Shown: positions 17,764 to 27,438, counted from the first letter of the stretch. The stretch is DNA of 64,000 nucleotides from Kocuria sp. cx-455 (GCF_014698015.1 NZ_JACXBS010000005.1:124001-188000); one strand, 5' to 3'. Program-made: numbers and translations. Notes: generated by a model from the letters alone, not told the origin.

Positions 17764-18251
17764 CGTGGCAGGGGTGGCTGTATCTGGCGACCGTGATCGA
17801 TGCGCACTCGCGGCGGGTGATCGGCTGGGCCATCGATGAGCACATGCGTGCTGATCTGGTCGAGGATGCGCTGCAGATGGCGATCACGCTGCGTGGTGAA
17901 CGCCCCGCTAAGGTGGTGTTCCACGCCGACAGAGGCACCCAATATGCCTCGGAGCAGATCAGTCGGTTCGCGGACGAGAACGGCATCACCAGGTCAATGG
18001 GGCGGACCGGGGTTTGCTGGGATAACGCGATGGCCGAATCGTTTTTCGCGACGCTGAAGACCGAGTTCTACTACCGCCGAGTCTGGTCAACGAACAACGG
18101 CGCCAAGGTCGCTATCGAAGACCGTTACGACCCACGGCGCAGGCACTCAGCCATCGGCCAGAACAGCCCCGTCGAGTTCGAGATGCAACACTGTAACCAG
18201 ACTGCGGATCCTCAACAAGCCGCATAACCCCGTGTCCACCATCCGGGGTCA
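17764..18251 (+). mobile_element. IS3-family remnant (3' part)
   Basis: Only the distal part of an IS3-type element remains, starting exactly where the IS30 right repeat ends. Sequence from 18232 (GTGTCCACCATCCGGGGTCA) is probably its terminal inverted repeat. The matching 5' half is not on the other side of IS30, so it was lost. Confidence 0.65.
17766..18227 (+). pseudogene. IS3 OrfB transposase, 5'-truncated
   Basis: C-terminal 153 codons of the rve integrase-core transposase: WQGWLYLATVIDAHSRRVIG (first catalytic Asp), FHADRGTQYASEQ (second Asp) and RTGVCWDNAMAESFFATLK (catalytic Glu). The frame is open into the IS30 boundary and no start codon belongs to it; the OrfA partner and N-terminus are absent. 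Non-functional remnant. Confidence 0.85.
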
Positions 18252-18304
18252 AGGCCATGTTGGCACGAAGTTGGTACTGACATGAGATGAGCAGGCCCGT
18301 CCCA

Positions 18305-18381
18305 CAGGATGGGCCCGGTGTTCGATGACCGTGCGGCGCCGAGAATCGACAGGGAACAGCGGTAGTCCTGCTCGGCACCTA
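18305..18381. repeat. Left part of duplicated lipoate-ligase 5' fragment
   Basis: Matches 15170-15246 with four substitutions; ends at the TA into which IS630 inserted. Encodes codons ~10-35 of the ligase on the minus strand. Confidence 0.85.
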
Positions 18382-19411
18382 GTGGCCCGTCTTTGAAGTA
18401 GTTGGACGGTTGGCTTTCTTGAGGATCTCGGTGCTGGTCTTGGTCCACACGAAGGGGTGGCAGCGGTCGTTCCAGCCAGTGACGAAGGCCGGGATCCGCT
18501 TGTTGAGCTCAGCCACCGAGGCGACGTCGGACCGATACAGGGCCTGGCGCTGGATGATCCCGAACTACACCTCCACCAGGTTCAGCCACGCCTTGAACTC
18601 GGGGGTCCTGTGTACCGCGTAGTTGTCCATCACCAGGTGCAGCGGCTCCTCTGGGTAGGCCCGGGCGACCTGTTTGAGGAAGGCCAAGAACACCTGGCGC
18701 CGGTGACGCGGTTTGCCCGCTACGGTGACGTGTCCGGTGGCGATCTCCAGGGCCGCGAACAAAGTGGGGGTCCCGTGGCGGACGAAGTCATGGGTGCGGG
18801 CGGCTGGCTTGCCCGGTTGCATTGGCAGTCCCGGGGCGGTGCGCTCGAGAGCCTGAATCTCGGACTTCTCGTCCACGCACAGCACCACCCCGTTCTCGGG
18901 CGGAGCGAGGTAGAGCCCCACGACGTCGACGACCTTGGCAACCAGGTCGGGGGCGGTGGAGAACTTGACGGTGCCTTCCCGCTAGGGTGCCACCCCGTAC
19001 TCCCGCCAGGCCTTAGCAACCGTGCTGTGGACGATCCCGAGCCGAGTTGCCAGCAGGCGCGAGGACTAGTGGGTCACCCTGAGCTTCCTCGGCGGGGTCG
19101 CAGGGTGGCGGTCACGATCGCCCGGTGGTCGATCTGCCGGAGCCTCCCCGACCGGTCGTGATCGGCCACCTGGCGACGCCGGCCTCGGTGTAGCGGGCCC
19201 GCCATGCGATCACCGTGGTGCGGGTGGCCCCGACCATCTCGGCAGTATCAGTCTTGGAGACCCCGTCAGCGGCCAGCGACATGATCCGCGCCCGCTGCGC
19301 CAGCCCCGCCCGCACGGAAGTGGAACGGACCAGACGGGTCAGCTTCTCCCGGCCGCCTTCCCGCAACAGCAGCGGGGCCACAGGATGATTTGCCACAACC
19401 CATGATTCCAC
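18379..19411 (-). pseudogene. IS630 transposase, degenerate
   Basis: N-terminal helix-turn-helix (LAADGVSKTDTAEMVGATRT) starts at 19411; a frameshift near 19095-19160 separates it from the rest. The remaining frame has TAG at 19066-19068 (where the family has Trp in THWSSRLLA), 18982-18984 and 18565-18567. The DDE domain includes ENGVVLCVDEKSEIQALERT, LHLVMDNYAVHRTPEFKAW, and the end WNDRCHPFVWTKTSTEILKK. The final stop TAG is formed with the target TA. Not functional as read. Confidence 0.88.
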
Positions 19412-19447
19412 CCCGCCAAGCGTTCAAGCAGTTCGAAGACGGGCCAC
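18382..19447 (-). mobile_element. IS630-family insertion sequence
   Basis: 1,066 bp. Terminal inverted repeats begin GTGGCCCGTCTT at both ends, continuing with similarity to about 28 bp. It is flanked by TA on each side (18380-18381 and 19448-19449), the expected TA target duplication. Removing the element plus one TA rejoins the two halves of the duplicated lipoate-ligase segment, which proves the boundaries. Confidence 0.92.
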
Positions 19448-19527
19448 TAGGACTCGCGCTGGCGTATAAGTTTCATGCTGTGCCCCACTTTAGTTGCTCC
19501 GCCGCGCGCTCACGGTCGACGACGCCG
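19448..19527. repeat. Right part of duplicated lipoate-ligase 5' fragment
   Basis: Matches 15245-15327 after the IS630 insertion point, including the ATG and the TAAAGT upstream element; about six differences, one a 1-bp deletion. Beyond 19527 similarity stops and AT-rich DNA begins. Confidence 0.85.
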
Positions 19528-19821
19528 TAGGTCGGTCCAGCAGAATCTAAAATTTGGATGCGCCACGTTGTAGAAGATTTACTGGATAAAATCCTCCGGA
19601 ACACTCCCATACGCCAATGGCGTTCAAGACCATTAAGTATCAGTTTTATAACGTTCGCTGTATTTAACTTCCATCCCTGACAAGTAGTGGCAAACTAGAC
19701 TGCATATGTAATAACAGGATCCACCCCCGGGATATCGTTAAATAAGTCGCTGGTCGTAGAATTTTGGCGGCAGTATATTCTAAGTACAGCTTGAAGCAGG
19801 AATTTTTTAGGAGTGAATGAA
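19528..19821. other. AT-rich non-coding stretch
   Basis: About 290 bp with base composition far below the chromosome average. No gene seen on either strand. It is the 5' region of the membrane protein at 19822 and presumably holds its promoter, which I cannot place with confidence. Confidence 0.5.
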
Positions 19822-20562
19822 TTGAATTTTATTAAGATTGCGCGCGATTCGCTCCGTCTTTGGCTTCGCGATGCTTCTGTCATAGGAATCTGCACGACCG
19901 TAATTATGGGAACCGTCTTTGTGTGGGTTACTTTAATGCTATTTTCTTACTTCATTTTAAACTTTAAGGATGATTTCCCCCAGTTCGCCATAACTGCTTT
20001 AGCTTGCTGCATCGCACTTTCATCGTTAGCCCTAGCGGCAGTTAGTCTCCTAATGTCGTCTCGACGCCTGAGGCGCCAAGAAACTATTAGAGCTTACCAA
20101 GAGTGGTCCCGAGAAACACTAGGGGACGTAAGGACAATTACGAACCATTTGGGTAAAGATGAAGATTTAAGTTATGGAACTGTGTCAATAATTTTAGATA
20201 CTAACAAGAGGTCTGATGAAAACCTGAAGTCCCTTAAGTGCGGATCAACCTGCGAGATAGACAAGATTGCTCGATCAATAAGGAATACTTTGAACGGGCT
20301 CGAAATTCTTTCTGTGGGGGTCAATGAAGGGATTTACGATCGTGATACTCTTAGGCATCTGGCTGGCTCAAAACTTATAGGGCTGCACAAGTACTTCGGG
20401 AAATACATTCATGCCGTTCAAAAAGGTATTCACTCAGGTGTGGATAATTCGAGAGCCTATGAATCATTTCAGTGGATGGCCGAAGACCTAGAGTACCAAA
20501 ATGCGCTAGAAAAACGACAAGAAAGAACTAGGTACGCGTCAATCATCAAACGCGGCAGATAA
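19822..20562 (+). CDS. Unrecognised AT-rich membrane protein
   Basis: About 246 aa. Shine-Dalgarno TTTAGGAG (ends 19813) points to TTG 19822 (8-nt spacing); GTG 19813 in the same frame would overlap the site. Two membrane helices lie near residues 18-45 (VIGICTTVIMGTVFVWVTLM) and 57-80 (ITALACCIALSSLALAAVSL), followed by RRLRRQETIRAYQEWSRETL and a soluble helical domain with NTLNGLEILSVGVNEGIYDR. This shape recalls DUF4760-type proteins found in accessory regions; that is only a resemblance. Codon use is AT-rich and foreign compared with every neighbour, indicating horizontal acquisition. Function unknown. Confidence 0.75.
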   Translation: MNFIKIARDSLRLWLRDASVIGICTTVIMGTVFVWVTLMLFSYFILNFKDDFPQFAITALACCIALSSLALAAVSLLMSSRRLRRQETIRAYQEWSRETLGDVRTITNHLGKDEDLSYGTVSIILDTNKRSDENLKSLKCGSTCEIDKIARSIRNTLNGLEILSVGVNEGIYDRDTLRHLAGSKLIGLHKYFGKYIHAVQKGIHSGVDNSRAYESFQWMAEDLEYQNALEKRQERTRYASIIKRGR

Positions 20563-20680
20563 TTAATTAAATACAGCCCCACAAATAAACTAGATGGCGC
20601 AATGTGCGAATTTTATTCTGAGAAATTACCAAATGAAACTAATTGAAACCCCTTATTAGTTCCATTAAGTCCTTATTATT

Positions 20681-20940
20681 CTATTTTCGCAGCACCTCAT
20701 CATAGGCTTCGAGAATCTTACCGTAATATTCGTCACACTGCGCGCGGTGAGCTGTTTAATACAAAAACTATCTGGAGGCCATAGATGGTTCGGGAATTCT
20801 ACCTCGATACACGGCTTCCATGCGGTAGTCGGGCTGTTCGCCACATTCTCTGGATTACCAACCGAAGTGCTTTGATACTGTACATGTGGTGATCCTGAGC
20901 CTTTCAAACCGACAGATCTAATAGTTCTCCGTCCGTCCAC
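20681..20940 (-). pseudogene. Frameshifted small gene in AT-rich islet
   Basis: A frame from GTG 20940 (MDGRRTIRSVGLKGS..., then VEFPNHLWPPDSFCIKQLTA) loses protein character near 20745, where another frame takes over with AQCDEYYGKILEAYDEVLRK and a TAG at 20681-20683. Joining the two at the CGCGCG run gives a sensible ~85-residue protein, suggesting a frameshift. No family recognised. Low GC like the adjacent membrane protein gene. Confidence 0.35.
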
Positions 20941-20955
20941 CGAGACACGGTATGC

Positions 20956-20993
20956 AAAAGGCCCGGAACCGCAAAAACGTACGGTTCCGGGCC
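20956..20993 (-). terminator. Rho-independent terminator of nrdF
   Basis: Perfect 12-bp stem GGCCCGGAACCG / CGGTTCCGGGCC with a 10-nt loop, followed on the minus strand by TTTT. It is 40 bp past the nrdF stop and marks the return to chromosomal composition. Confidence 0.9.
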
Positions 20994-21033
20994 ACTCGTC
21001 TAAACACGAGGGGTGCTGTGCCGAATCAGCAAT

Positions 21034-22116
<1,083 letters not shown>

Positions 22117-22208
22117 TCACCCGCCTTGAATTTCGATGAAAGCGCAGGTCATGATGGTCACATCAGCGCCTCGTACGAGGCGGCTCGAGCTACCGAAAGG
22201 AGACCGTC

Positions 22209-22397
22209 ATGGTGGACATCGGAGGACTTGGAGACAAGGCAAAGCAGTTCGCCGAGGACAACCCGGACAAGGTTGACCAGGGCATTGATAAGGCCGGAGA
22301 TGCCGTGGACGACCGCACCGGCGGCCAGCACGCGGAGCATGTCGACAAGGCCCAGGACGCCGCGCGCAACAAGTTCGGCGGCAATGGCGAGCAGTAA
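22209..22397 (+). CDS. Small CsbD/MT0933-like antitoxin-family protein
   Basis: 62 aa. GLGDKAKQFAEDNPDKVDQG followed by KAGDAVDDRTGGQHAEHVDK fits the short MT0933/Rv0909-type antitoxin family of Actinobacteria, which overlaps in profile with CsbD stress proteins. Despite the family name there is no toxin gene beside it, so a toxin-antitoxin role is doubtful; a stress protein is equally likely. AAAGGAGA lies 7 nt before ATG 22209. Divergent from nrdF; its end is marked by a hairpin. Confidence 0.8.
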   Translation: MVDIGGLGDKAKQFAEDNPDKVDQGIDKAGDAVDDRTGGQHAEHVDKAQDAARNKFGGNGEQ

Positions 22398-22406
22398 TAG
22401 CTGATG

Positions 22407-22446
22407 AAACGGCGCCCCTCGGAAGAGATTCCCAGGGGCGCCGTTT
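22407..22446. terminator. Bidirectional hairpin terminator
   Basis: Perfect 13-bp stem AAACGGCGCCCCT / AGGGGCGCCGTTT with a 14-nt loop, between convergent genes (antitoxin-like + and zapE -). Short A/T tails on both sides allow termination in both directions. Confidence 0.85.
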
Positions 22447-22483
22447 GCTGTGTCGAGAACCCGGACGATAGTCCCCGCGGGAT

Positions 22484-23539
22484 CTAGGCCTCCTGACCGC
22501 CCTCACGAGCGAGCGCGGTCAGCCGGGACACGGCGCGGTAGTACTTCTTCTGGTACCCGCCGGCCATCATCTCCTCGGTGAAGACCTGGTCAAAGGGCAC
22601 TCCGGTCGAGAGAATCGGAAGGTCCTTGTCGTACAGGCGGTCGGCCAACACCACGAACCGCAGTGCCACGGCCTGCTGGTCGATGGTGCGCACCCCGCGC
22701 CACACGATCGCGTCCAGACCGTCGATCAGCGCGCGGTAGCGGGAGGGGTGCACACGGGACAGATGTTCGATCAGCGCGTCGAAATCGTCGCTCCCCACGG
22801 TCTTGCCCGAGAAGGCCTGTTGGGCGGCGGCCTCCAGAGCGGCGTCGTCGGCGAGCGGCTGAGGCGCCTCGGGAAGGCCGCGGTGGCGGTAGTCCTCGCC
22901 GTCGATCCGGACCACGTCGAATTGCGAGGACAGCACCTGGATCTCGCGTTGGAAATCCTGGGCCGCAAAGCGACCCTCACCTAGTGAGCCGGGAAGCGTG
23001 TTGGAGGTTGCGGCGAGTTTGACCCCGGCGTCCGCTAGTTCACGCATGAGCCGGGACATCAGCACGGTGTCCCCCGGGTCGTCGAGCTCGAACTCGTCAA
23101 TGCACACGAGCTTGTAGTCCTTGAGCGCCTCCACGGTGTGGCGGAAGGTCAGCGCGCCCACCAGGTTGGTGTACTCCACGAACGTGCCGAACGCCTTGGG
23201 GCCCGGCACCGCGTGCCACAGGGAGGCCAGGAGGTGGGTCTTGCCCACACCGAAACCACCATCCAGGTAAATGCCCTGGGCGGGCGAGCCCTTCTGAGCG
23301 CCTCCCCCGCCGAAGAGCTTGGAGAAGAACCCGTTGCCCGAGGACTGGCCCCCGCCCACACTCGCCGCGAACGCCTTCAGTTTCTCGACCGCCTCCGCCT
23401 GCGAGGGCTGGGAAGGATCGGGCCGGTACGTGTCGAAGGAGACCTCTCCGAAGCGCTCGGACGGGCGAAAACCGGCCAGCAAATCCTGGCCGGAAACGCG
23501 CGGATTACGCTCCACGAGGTGTTCAATGTGCATGCTCAC
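22484..23539 (-). CDS. zapE: Cell division protein ZapE (AFG1-like ATPase)
   Basis: 351 aa P-loop ATPase. Walker A GGFGVGKTH (94-102) and Walker B KLVCIDEFELDD (about 142-153), then LAATSNTLPGSLGEGRF with the sensor region. ZapE homologues associate with the divisome in enterobacteria and AFG1 acts in mitochondrial protein quality control; the actinobacterial role is less certain. An internal Gly/Ser linker (VGGGQSSGNGFFSKLFGGGG) is notable. GTG 23539 and ATG 23533 are both possible starts. Confidence 0.9.
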   Translation of the reverse strand: MSMHIEHLVERNPRVSGQDLLAGFRPSERFGEVSFDTYRPDPSQPSQAEAVEKLKAFAASVGGGQSSGNGFFSKLFGGGGAQKGSPAQGIYLDGGFGVGKTHLLASLWHAVPGPKAFGTFVEYTNLVGALTFRHTVEALKDYKLVCIDEFELDDPGDTVLMSRLMRELADAGVKLAATSNTLPGSLGEGRFAAQDFQREIQVLSSQFDVVRIDGEDYRHRGLPEAPQPLADDAALEAAAQQAFSGKTVGSDDFDALIEHLSRVHPSRYRALIDGLDAIVWRGVRTIDQQAVALRFVVLADRLYDKDLPILSTGVPFDQVFTEEMMAGGYQKKYYRAVSRLTALAREGGQEA

Positions 23540-23793
23540 GTAAGGGGCCTCCCTGCCCGCAGCGTCTCAGCCCGCGACTTCACGGGACGGACACCGGGCG
23601 GCATTGATCAGGACGAATGTTGAGCAGATTAACTGCTCCTGCCACGATGCTACCGGTCAGCCCATCGTGAACACGCCCGCTGCAGCCCCCTGTTGCGGCT
23701 TTCCCGCATGCATTCACCACGGCGAGCGCACTACCCTGGGAATCAAGCCCCGCGCGCCGTGACGCGCACGTCTACACACGAGGAGTACGCCAC

Positions 23794-24702
23794 ATGCCCG
23801 TGGAAGCAGAGAACAACCAGGACTTCTCCCAGTACGCCCACCCCGAGCGGCTGGTCTCCACCCAGTGGGTGGCCGACAACGCAGGTAAGCCCGGTGTGGT
23901 GGTCGTTGAATCCGACGAGGACGTCTTGTTGTACGAAACCGGTCACATCCCCGGTTCGGTCAAGGTCGACTGGCACACGGACCTCAACGAGCCGGACACC
24001 CGGGACTACGTGGACGGCACACAGTTCGCCGATCTGATGTCCCGCAAGGGCATTTCCCGCGATGACACGATTGTGGTCTACGGCGACAAGTCCAACTGGT
24101 GGGCCGCCTACGCCCTGTGGGTCTTCACCCTGTTCGGCCACCAGGATGTCCGGCTCATGAACGGCGGCCGTGACAAGTGGGTCGCGGAGGGTCGAGAACT
24201 GACCACCGAGACCACACAGGTCACCCCCACCGACTATCCCGTGGTCGAGCGTGATGATTCCGTGATTCGCGCCTACCGCGAGGACGTCCTGGACAACCTG
24301 GGCAAGACCCCGCTCATCGACGTGCGCTCCCCGCAGGAGTACACCGGCGAGCGCACCCACATGCCGGACTACCCCCAGGAGGGCACGTTGCGCGGCGGGC
24401 ACATCCCCACCGCGGCATCCGTCCCCTGGGCTCGCGCCGCCGCGGAGGACGCCACGTTCAAGTCCCGTGACGAGCTGGAGGCGATTTACCGCGAAGAAGT
24501 GGGCCTGTCCCCCGACGACGCCGTGATCGCGTATTGCCGCATCGGTGAGCGTTCCTCCCACACGTGGTTCGTGCTCACCCACCTGCTGGGTTTCGACAAC
24601 GTGCGCAATTACGACGGTTCCTGGACCGAATGGGGCAATGCCGTGCGGGTGCCCGTGGCCCAGGGTGAGGCCCGCGGCGAGGCTCCGGAGGGTGCCCGGT
24701 GA
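23794..24702 (+). CDS. Thiosulfate sulfurtransferase (rhodanese), SseA/CysA2-like
   Basis: 302 aa with two rhodanese domains: an inactive N-terminal one ([20 protein letters not shown]) and a catalytic C-terminal one with active-site loop [11 protein letters not shown] (Cys near 248). Transfers sulfane sulfur from thiosulfate or a persulfide donor. GAGGAG precedes ATG 23794. Its stop overlaps the sufE-like start by 4 bp, so the two are co-translated and probably form a sulfur-trafficking pair. Confidence 0.92.
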   Translation: MPVEAENNQDFSQYAHPERLVSTQWVADNAGKPGVVVVESDEDVLLYETGHIPGSVKVDWHTDLNEPDTRDYVDGTQFADLMSRKGISRDDTIVVYGDKSNWWAAYALWVFTLFGHQDVRLMNGGRDKWVAEGRELTTETTQVTPTDYPVVERDDSVIRAYREDVLDNLGKTPLIDVRSPQEYTGERTHMPDYPQEGTLRGGHIPTAASVPWARAAAEDATFKSRDELEAIYREEVGLSPDDAVIAYCRIGERSSHTWFVLTHLLGFDNVRNYDGSWTEWGNAVRVPVAQGEARGEAPEGAR

Positions 24703-25160
24703 CCACCGAAGCATTGCCCGAACAGGTTCAGGAATTGATTGCGGATTTCGACGCCGTTCCGGAACCCGACAAGCTTCAGCTCCTTCTCGAGTTCTCTCGT
24801 TCGCTTCCCGAGCTTCCCGCCCGGTACGGCGAACACCCCGAGGACCTCGAACAAGTGGTCGAGTGTCAGTCGCCGTTGTTCTTGGCCGTGGAACTCGAGG
24901 AGGGCGCAGAGGACCCGGGGGTGAACATTTATTTCTCCGCTCCGCCGGAGGCACCCACCACGCGCGGGTTCGCGTCCATCCTGCACGAGGGTTTGGACGG
25001 TCTACCCGCCTCCACCGTGCTGGACATCCCCGATGACCTGCCGGAGCGTTTCGGCCTGACCAAGCTGGTGTCCCCGCTGCGGATGCGCGGGATGTCCGCG
25101 ATGCTGGGCAGGATCAAGCGGCAGGTCCGGGAGCGGCAAGCGGCTCGCGCTGCCGGCTGA
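24699..25160 (+). CDS. SufE family sulfur acceptor protein
   Basis: 153 aa. [20 protein letters not shown] and [17 protein letters not shown] (acceptor Cys near 56) match SufE, followed by [20 protein letters not shown]. SufE relays persulfide sulfur from a cysteine desulfurase to the Fe-S scaffold; next to a rhodanese it may instead take part in thiosulfate-linked sulfur transfer. GTG 24699 overlaps the rhodanese stop. Cytoplasmic. Confidence 0.9.
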   Translation: MTTEALPEQVQELIADFDAVPEPDKLQLLLEFSRSLPELPARYGEHPEDLEQVVECQSPLFLAVELEEGAEDPGVNIYFSAPPEAPTTRGFASILHEGLDGLPASTVLDIPDDLPERFGLTKLVSPLRMRGMSAMLGRIKRQVRERQAARAAG

Positions 25161-25162
25161 GG

Positions 25163-25666
25163 ATGGCCCGGAAACACCCCGGGGCCCGGGCAGCGCACGC
25201 CGCGACGGCGGCCCTTGCCGCGCTCGACGCCGCCGGGGTTACCTACACGGCGCTGCCCTACCGGCACGATCCGCGCGCGGAATCGTTCGGTCTGGAGGCC
25301 GCGCGCGAGCTGGGCAGGGACCCAGCGTGCGTGTTCAAGACCATCATGGTCGTCCATGACAAGAACTGGGCCACGGTCATGGTGCCCGTGAGTGCCGCGG
25401 TGGATCTCAAGGCCACCGCCCGGGAACTGGGATGGAAGAAGGCGCGTCTCGCGGCGCCGTCGGCGGCCGAAACCCGAACGGGCTACGTGGTGGGCGGCAT
25501 TTCCCCTTTGGGTCAGAAGGTTCCGTCTCCCGCGTTACTGGACCACTCCGCACGCGAACTCGTGACCGTGCTGGTGTCCGGCGGGCGGCGAGGCCTGGAT
25601 GTCGAGCTGTCCCCCGCCGATCTGCTCAGGTTGACGGACGGGCGGTACGCACCGCTGGCCGCTTGA
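25163..25666 (+). CDS. ybaK: Cys-tRNA(Pro)/Cys-tRNA deacylase YbaK
   Basis: 167 aa YbaK/EbsC domain. Trans-editing enzyme clearing mischarged Cys-tRNA(Pro). Motifs: DPRAESFGLEAARELG, CVFKTIMVV (catalytic Lys), TGYVVGGISPLGQK. Starts 2 bp after the SufE stop and is thus the third gene of the rhodanese operon. Its last 41 bp overlap the convergent hydrolase gene. Confidence 0.92.
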   Translation: MARKHPGARAAHAATAALAALDAAGVTYTALPYRHDPRAESFGLEAARELGRDPACVFKTIMVVHDKNWATVMVPVSAAVDLKATARELGWKKARLAAPSAAETRTGYVVGGISPLGQKVPSPALLDHSARELVTVLVSGGRRGLDVELSPADLLRLTDGRYAPLAA

Positions 25667-26882
25667 GCTTAGTGGGCAGCCACTCGCGCACTGCTCGTTC
25701 CCACCGCTTGCGGTCGATGTTCCACTCCTTGGTGTGGCGCGCACCCGCGAAACCTACGAAGTCCACGAACGGGCTGAGGGCGGCCAGGCGTACCGAACCC
25801 TCCACCGGGACTACCTCGTCATCGGTGGAGTGCAGTATGAGCGTGGGGGTGGTGATGTCCTCCCACCGCGATAACCAGTCCAGCGCATGCAGGTCCAGGG
25901 GCGCGGCCAGCCCCGTGATTTTGGGCCCCAGTCGATGAGAGATCATGTCCGTGGCCATCCGGCCGATACGCCGTGGAATCCTGTGGATCTTGGCCTGGTG
26001 CGCGACCAGTTCGAACCAGTCAACCACTGGCCCGTCAAGGACCACCGCGCGCACTTTATGGCGGTACTCGGTGAGCTCCAGGGTGCGGAGCACGATGGCA
26101 CCGCCCATGGACCATCCGAAGAGCACGATGTCCGTGGCGCCCCGGGACAGGGCGTACGCGATACCGGCCTCAACGTCTTCCCATTCGGTGAAGCCCAGTC
26201 CGTAGCGATTGTCCTGCGTGGCCGGTGCTTCTCGGTCGTTGCGGTAGGAGACGATCAGAGTGTGCAGACCGAGTTCTTTGGCAACACGAACTCCCCTGAT
26301 GCATTCCATGCGCTGCGCACCGCGCCCATGCACCATGACCGCCCACACGCCGTCGTGCCGTGGCCGGTCGGTGTCACCGTCCGCGGGAATGACCCAGGCC
26401 GGGGCGGGGCCGAGCTGCGTGTCCACGTCCACCTTCTCGAACGCGAATCCGGCATCCCCCGGGCGTGCGTAGACCGTGCCGGTCCACCATCCTTTCGTAC
26501 CCTCGGCAAGTTCGCCGCGGTAGACCCGTTCCACCAACCGGGTGACCGTGCTGTTGTTCTGTCGGACCACGAATCCAATACGCGCCATGCTCTGGCCTTC
26601 GTCGAACCGCAGGGCGTAAGTGCCGGCGGCCCGGGTGTCCGTGGTGGCGGGCAATGTGATCAGCTGTTGGCCCGAATTGGGATCCTTCTCGAGCTTCAAC
26701 ACCGTCAGCTTTCCCGCCACTTTGGCCGGCACCACAACTTGCCGGGCGATGATCGCCGCCAAACCGCTGGACAGGGCGAATGTCACGGACGCCGCCCCGA
26801 TGCTGACCGTGGCACCCACAATGGCACCGTGGCGCCACGACCGGGAGGGAGCGTCTGCGGTGGGAGTCAGAAGGGAAGCCAT
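25626..26882 (-). CDS. Alpha/beta hydrolase, membrane-anchored
   Basis: 418 aa. An N-terminal hydrophobic segment (AIVGATVSIGAASVTFALSS) probably anchors it in the membrane or serves as uncleaved signal. The hydrolase domain occupies about 200-410: VMVHGRGAQRMECIRG (oxyanion), nucleophile elbow LFGWSMGGAIV (Ser near 257), LHSTDDEVVPVEGS (Asp) and ARHTKEWN (His). Resembles S9/BAAT-like or lysophospholipase-type enzymes; substrate unknown. The stop lies inside ybaK. The start at 26882 is the best in-frame ATG although its Shine-Dalgarno is weak. Confidence 0.82.
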   Translation of the reverse strand: MASLLTPTADAPSRSWRHGAIVGATVSIGAASVTFALSSGLAAIIARQVVVPAKVAGKLTVLKLEKDPNSGQQLITLPATTDTRAAGTYALRFDEGQSMARIGFVVRQNNSTVTRLVERVYRGELAEGTKGWWTGTVYARPGDAGFAFEKVDVDTQLGPAPAWVIPADGDTDRPRHDGVWAVMVHGRGAQRMECIRGVRVAKELGLHTLIVSYRNDREAPATQDNRYGLGFTEWEDVEAGIAYALSRGATDIVLFGWSMGGAIVLRTLELTEYRHKVRAVVLDGPVVDWFELVAHQAKIHRIPRRIGRMATDMISHRLGPKITGLAAPLDLHALDWLSRWEDITTPTLILHSTDDEVVPVEGSVRLAALSPFVDFVGFAGARHTKEWNIDRKRWERAVREWLPTKLKRPAVRTARPST

Positions 26883-26994
26883 AGGGTCATTCTGACATGT
26901 TCGTCCTGGACGCTCCCGGCGGGCATATTGCAGCCCGGCCCACTGTTGTACACAGTGGCCCGATCCATCATGCCCATCTTGAAACGGAGAAAAG

Positions 26995-27438
26995 ATGTCC
27001 GAGAACTCCACCCACGAACCGGTCTCCGCGCGGTCCGCCGCCCGAACCGATGCCCAATGGCGCGAACTGCTGACCCCCACCGAATACCAGGTCTTGCGCC
27101 AGGGCGGCACGGAGCGCCCCTACACCGGCGAATACGTGGACACGGAAACCACCGGCGTGTACGAGTGTCGAGCCTGCGGAGCCGAATTGTTCCGGTCCAC
27201 CACCAAATTCCACTCCCATTGCGGGTGGCCCTCGTTCTACGAGCCCCTGGCCGAGGACCGGGTGCGCTACATCGAGGACACCACCATGGGCATGAAGCGC
27301 GTGGAGGTCCGTTGCGCGTCCTGTGATTCCCACTTGGGACATGTTTTCGAAGGAGAAGGTTTCGACACGCCCACCGACCTGCGCTACTGCATCAACTCTG
27401 TGTCCATGCGATTGGCGCCGGCCGAGCGGGGCGCCTGA
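26995..27438 (+). CDS. msrB: Peptide-methionine (R)-S-oxide reductase MsrB
   Basis: 147 aa. Repairs the R-diastereomer of methionine sulfoxide. Zinc-binding CRAC and CASC pairs, FHSHCGWPSF, and YCINSVSMRL with catalytic Cys near 132 are all present. GGAGA precedes ATG 26995. Monocistronic; divergent from the hydrolase. Confidence 0.95.
   Translation: MSENSTHEPVSARSAARTDAQWRELLTPTEYQVLRQGGTERPYTGEYVDTETTGVYECRACGAELFRSTTKFHSHCGWPSFYEPLAEDRVRYIEDTTMGMKRVEVRCASCDSHLGHVFEGEGFDTPTDLRYCINSVSMRLAPAERGA

Noticed and set aside
20665..20940. 91-codon intact ORF in the islet
   Set aside because: Its distal third reads unlike protein, while another frame there does; treated as a frameshifted remnant instead.
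22209..22397. Toxin-antitoxin pair at the antitoxin-like gene
   Set aside because: No toxin gene is adjacent on either strand; only the small protein is present.
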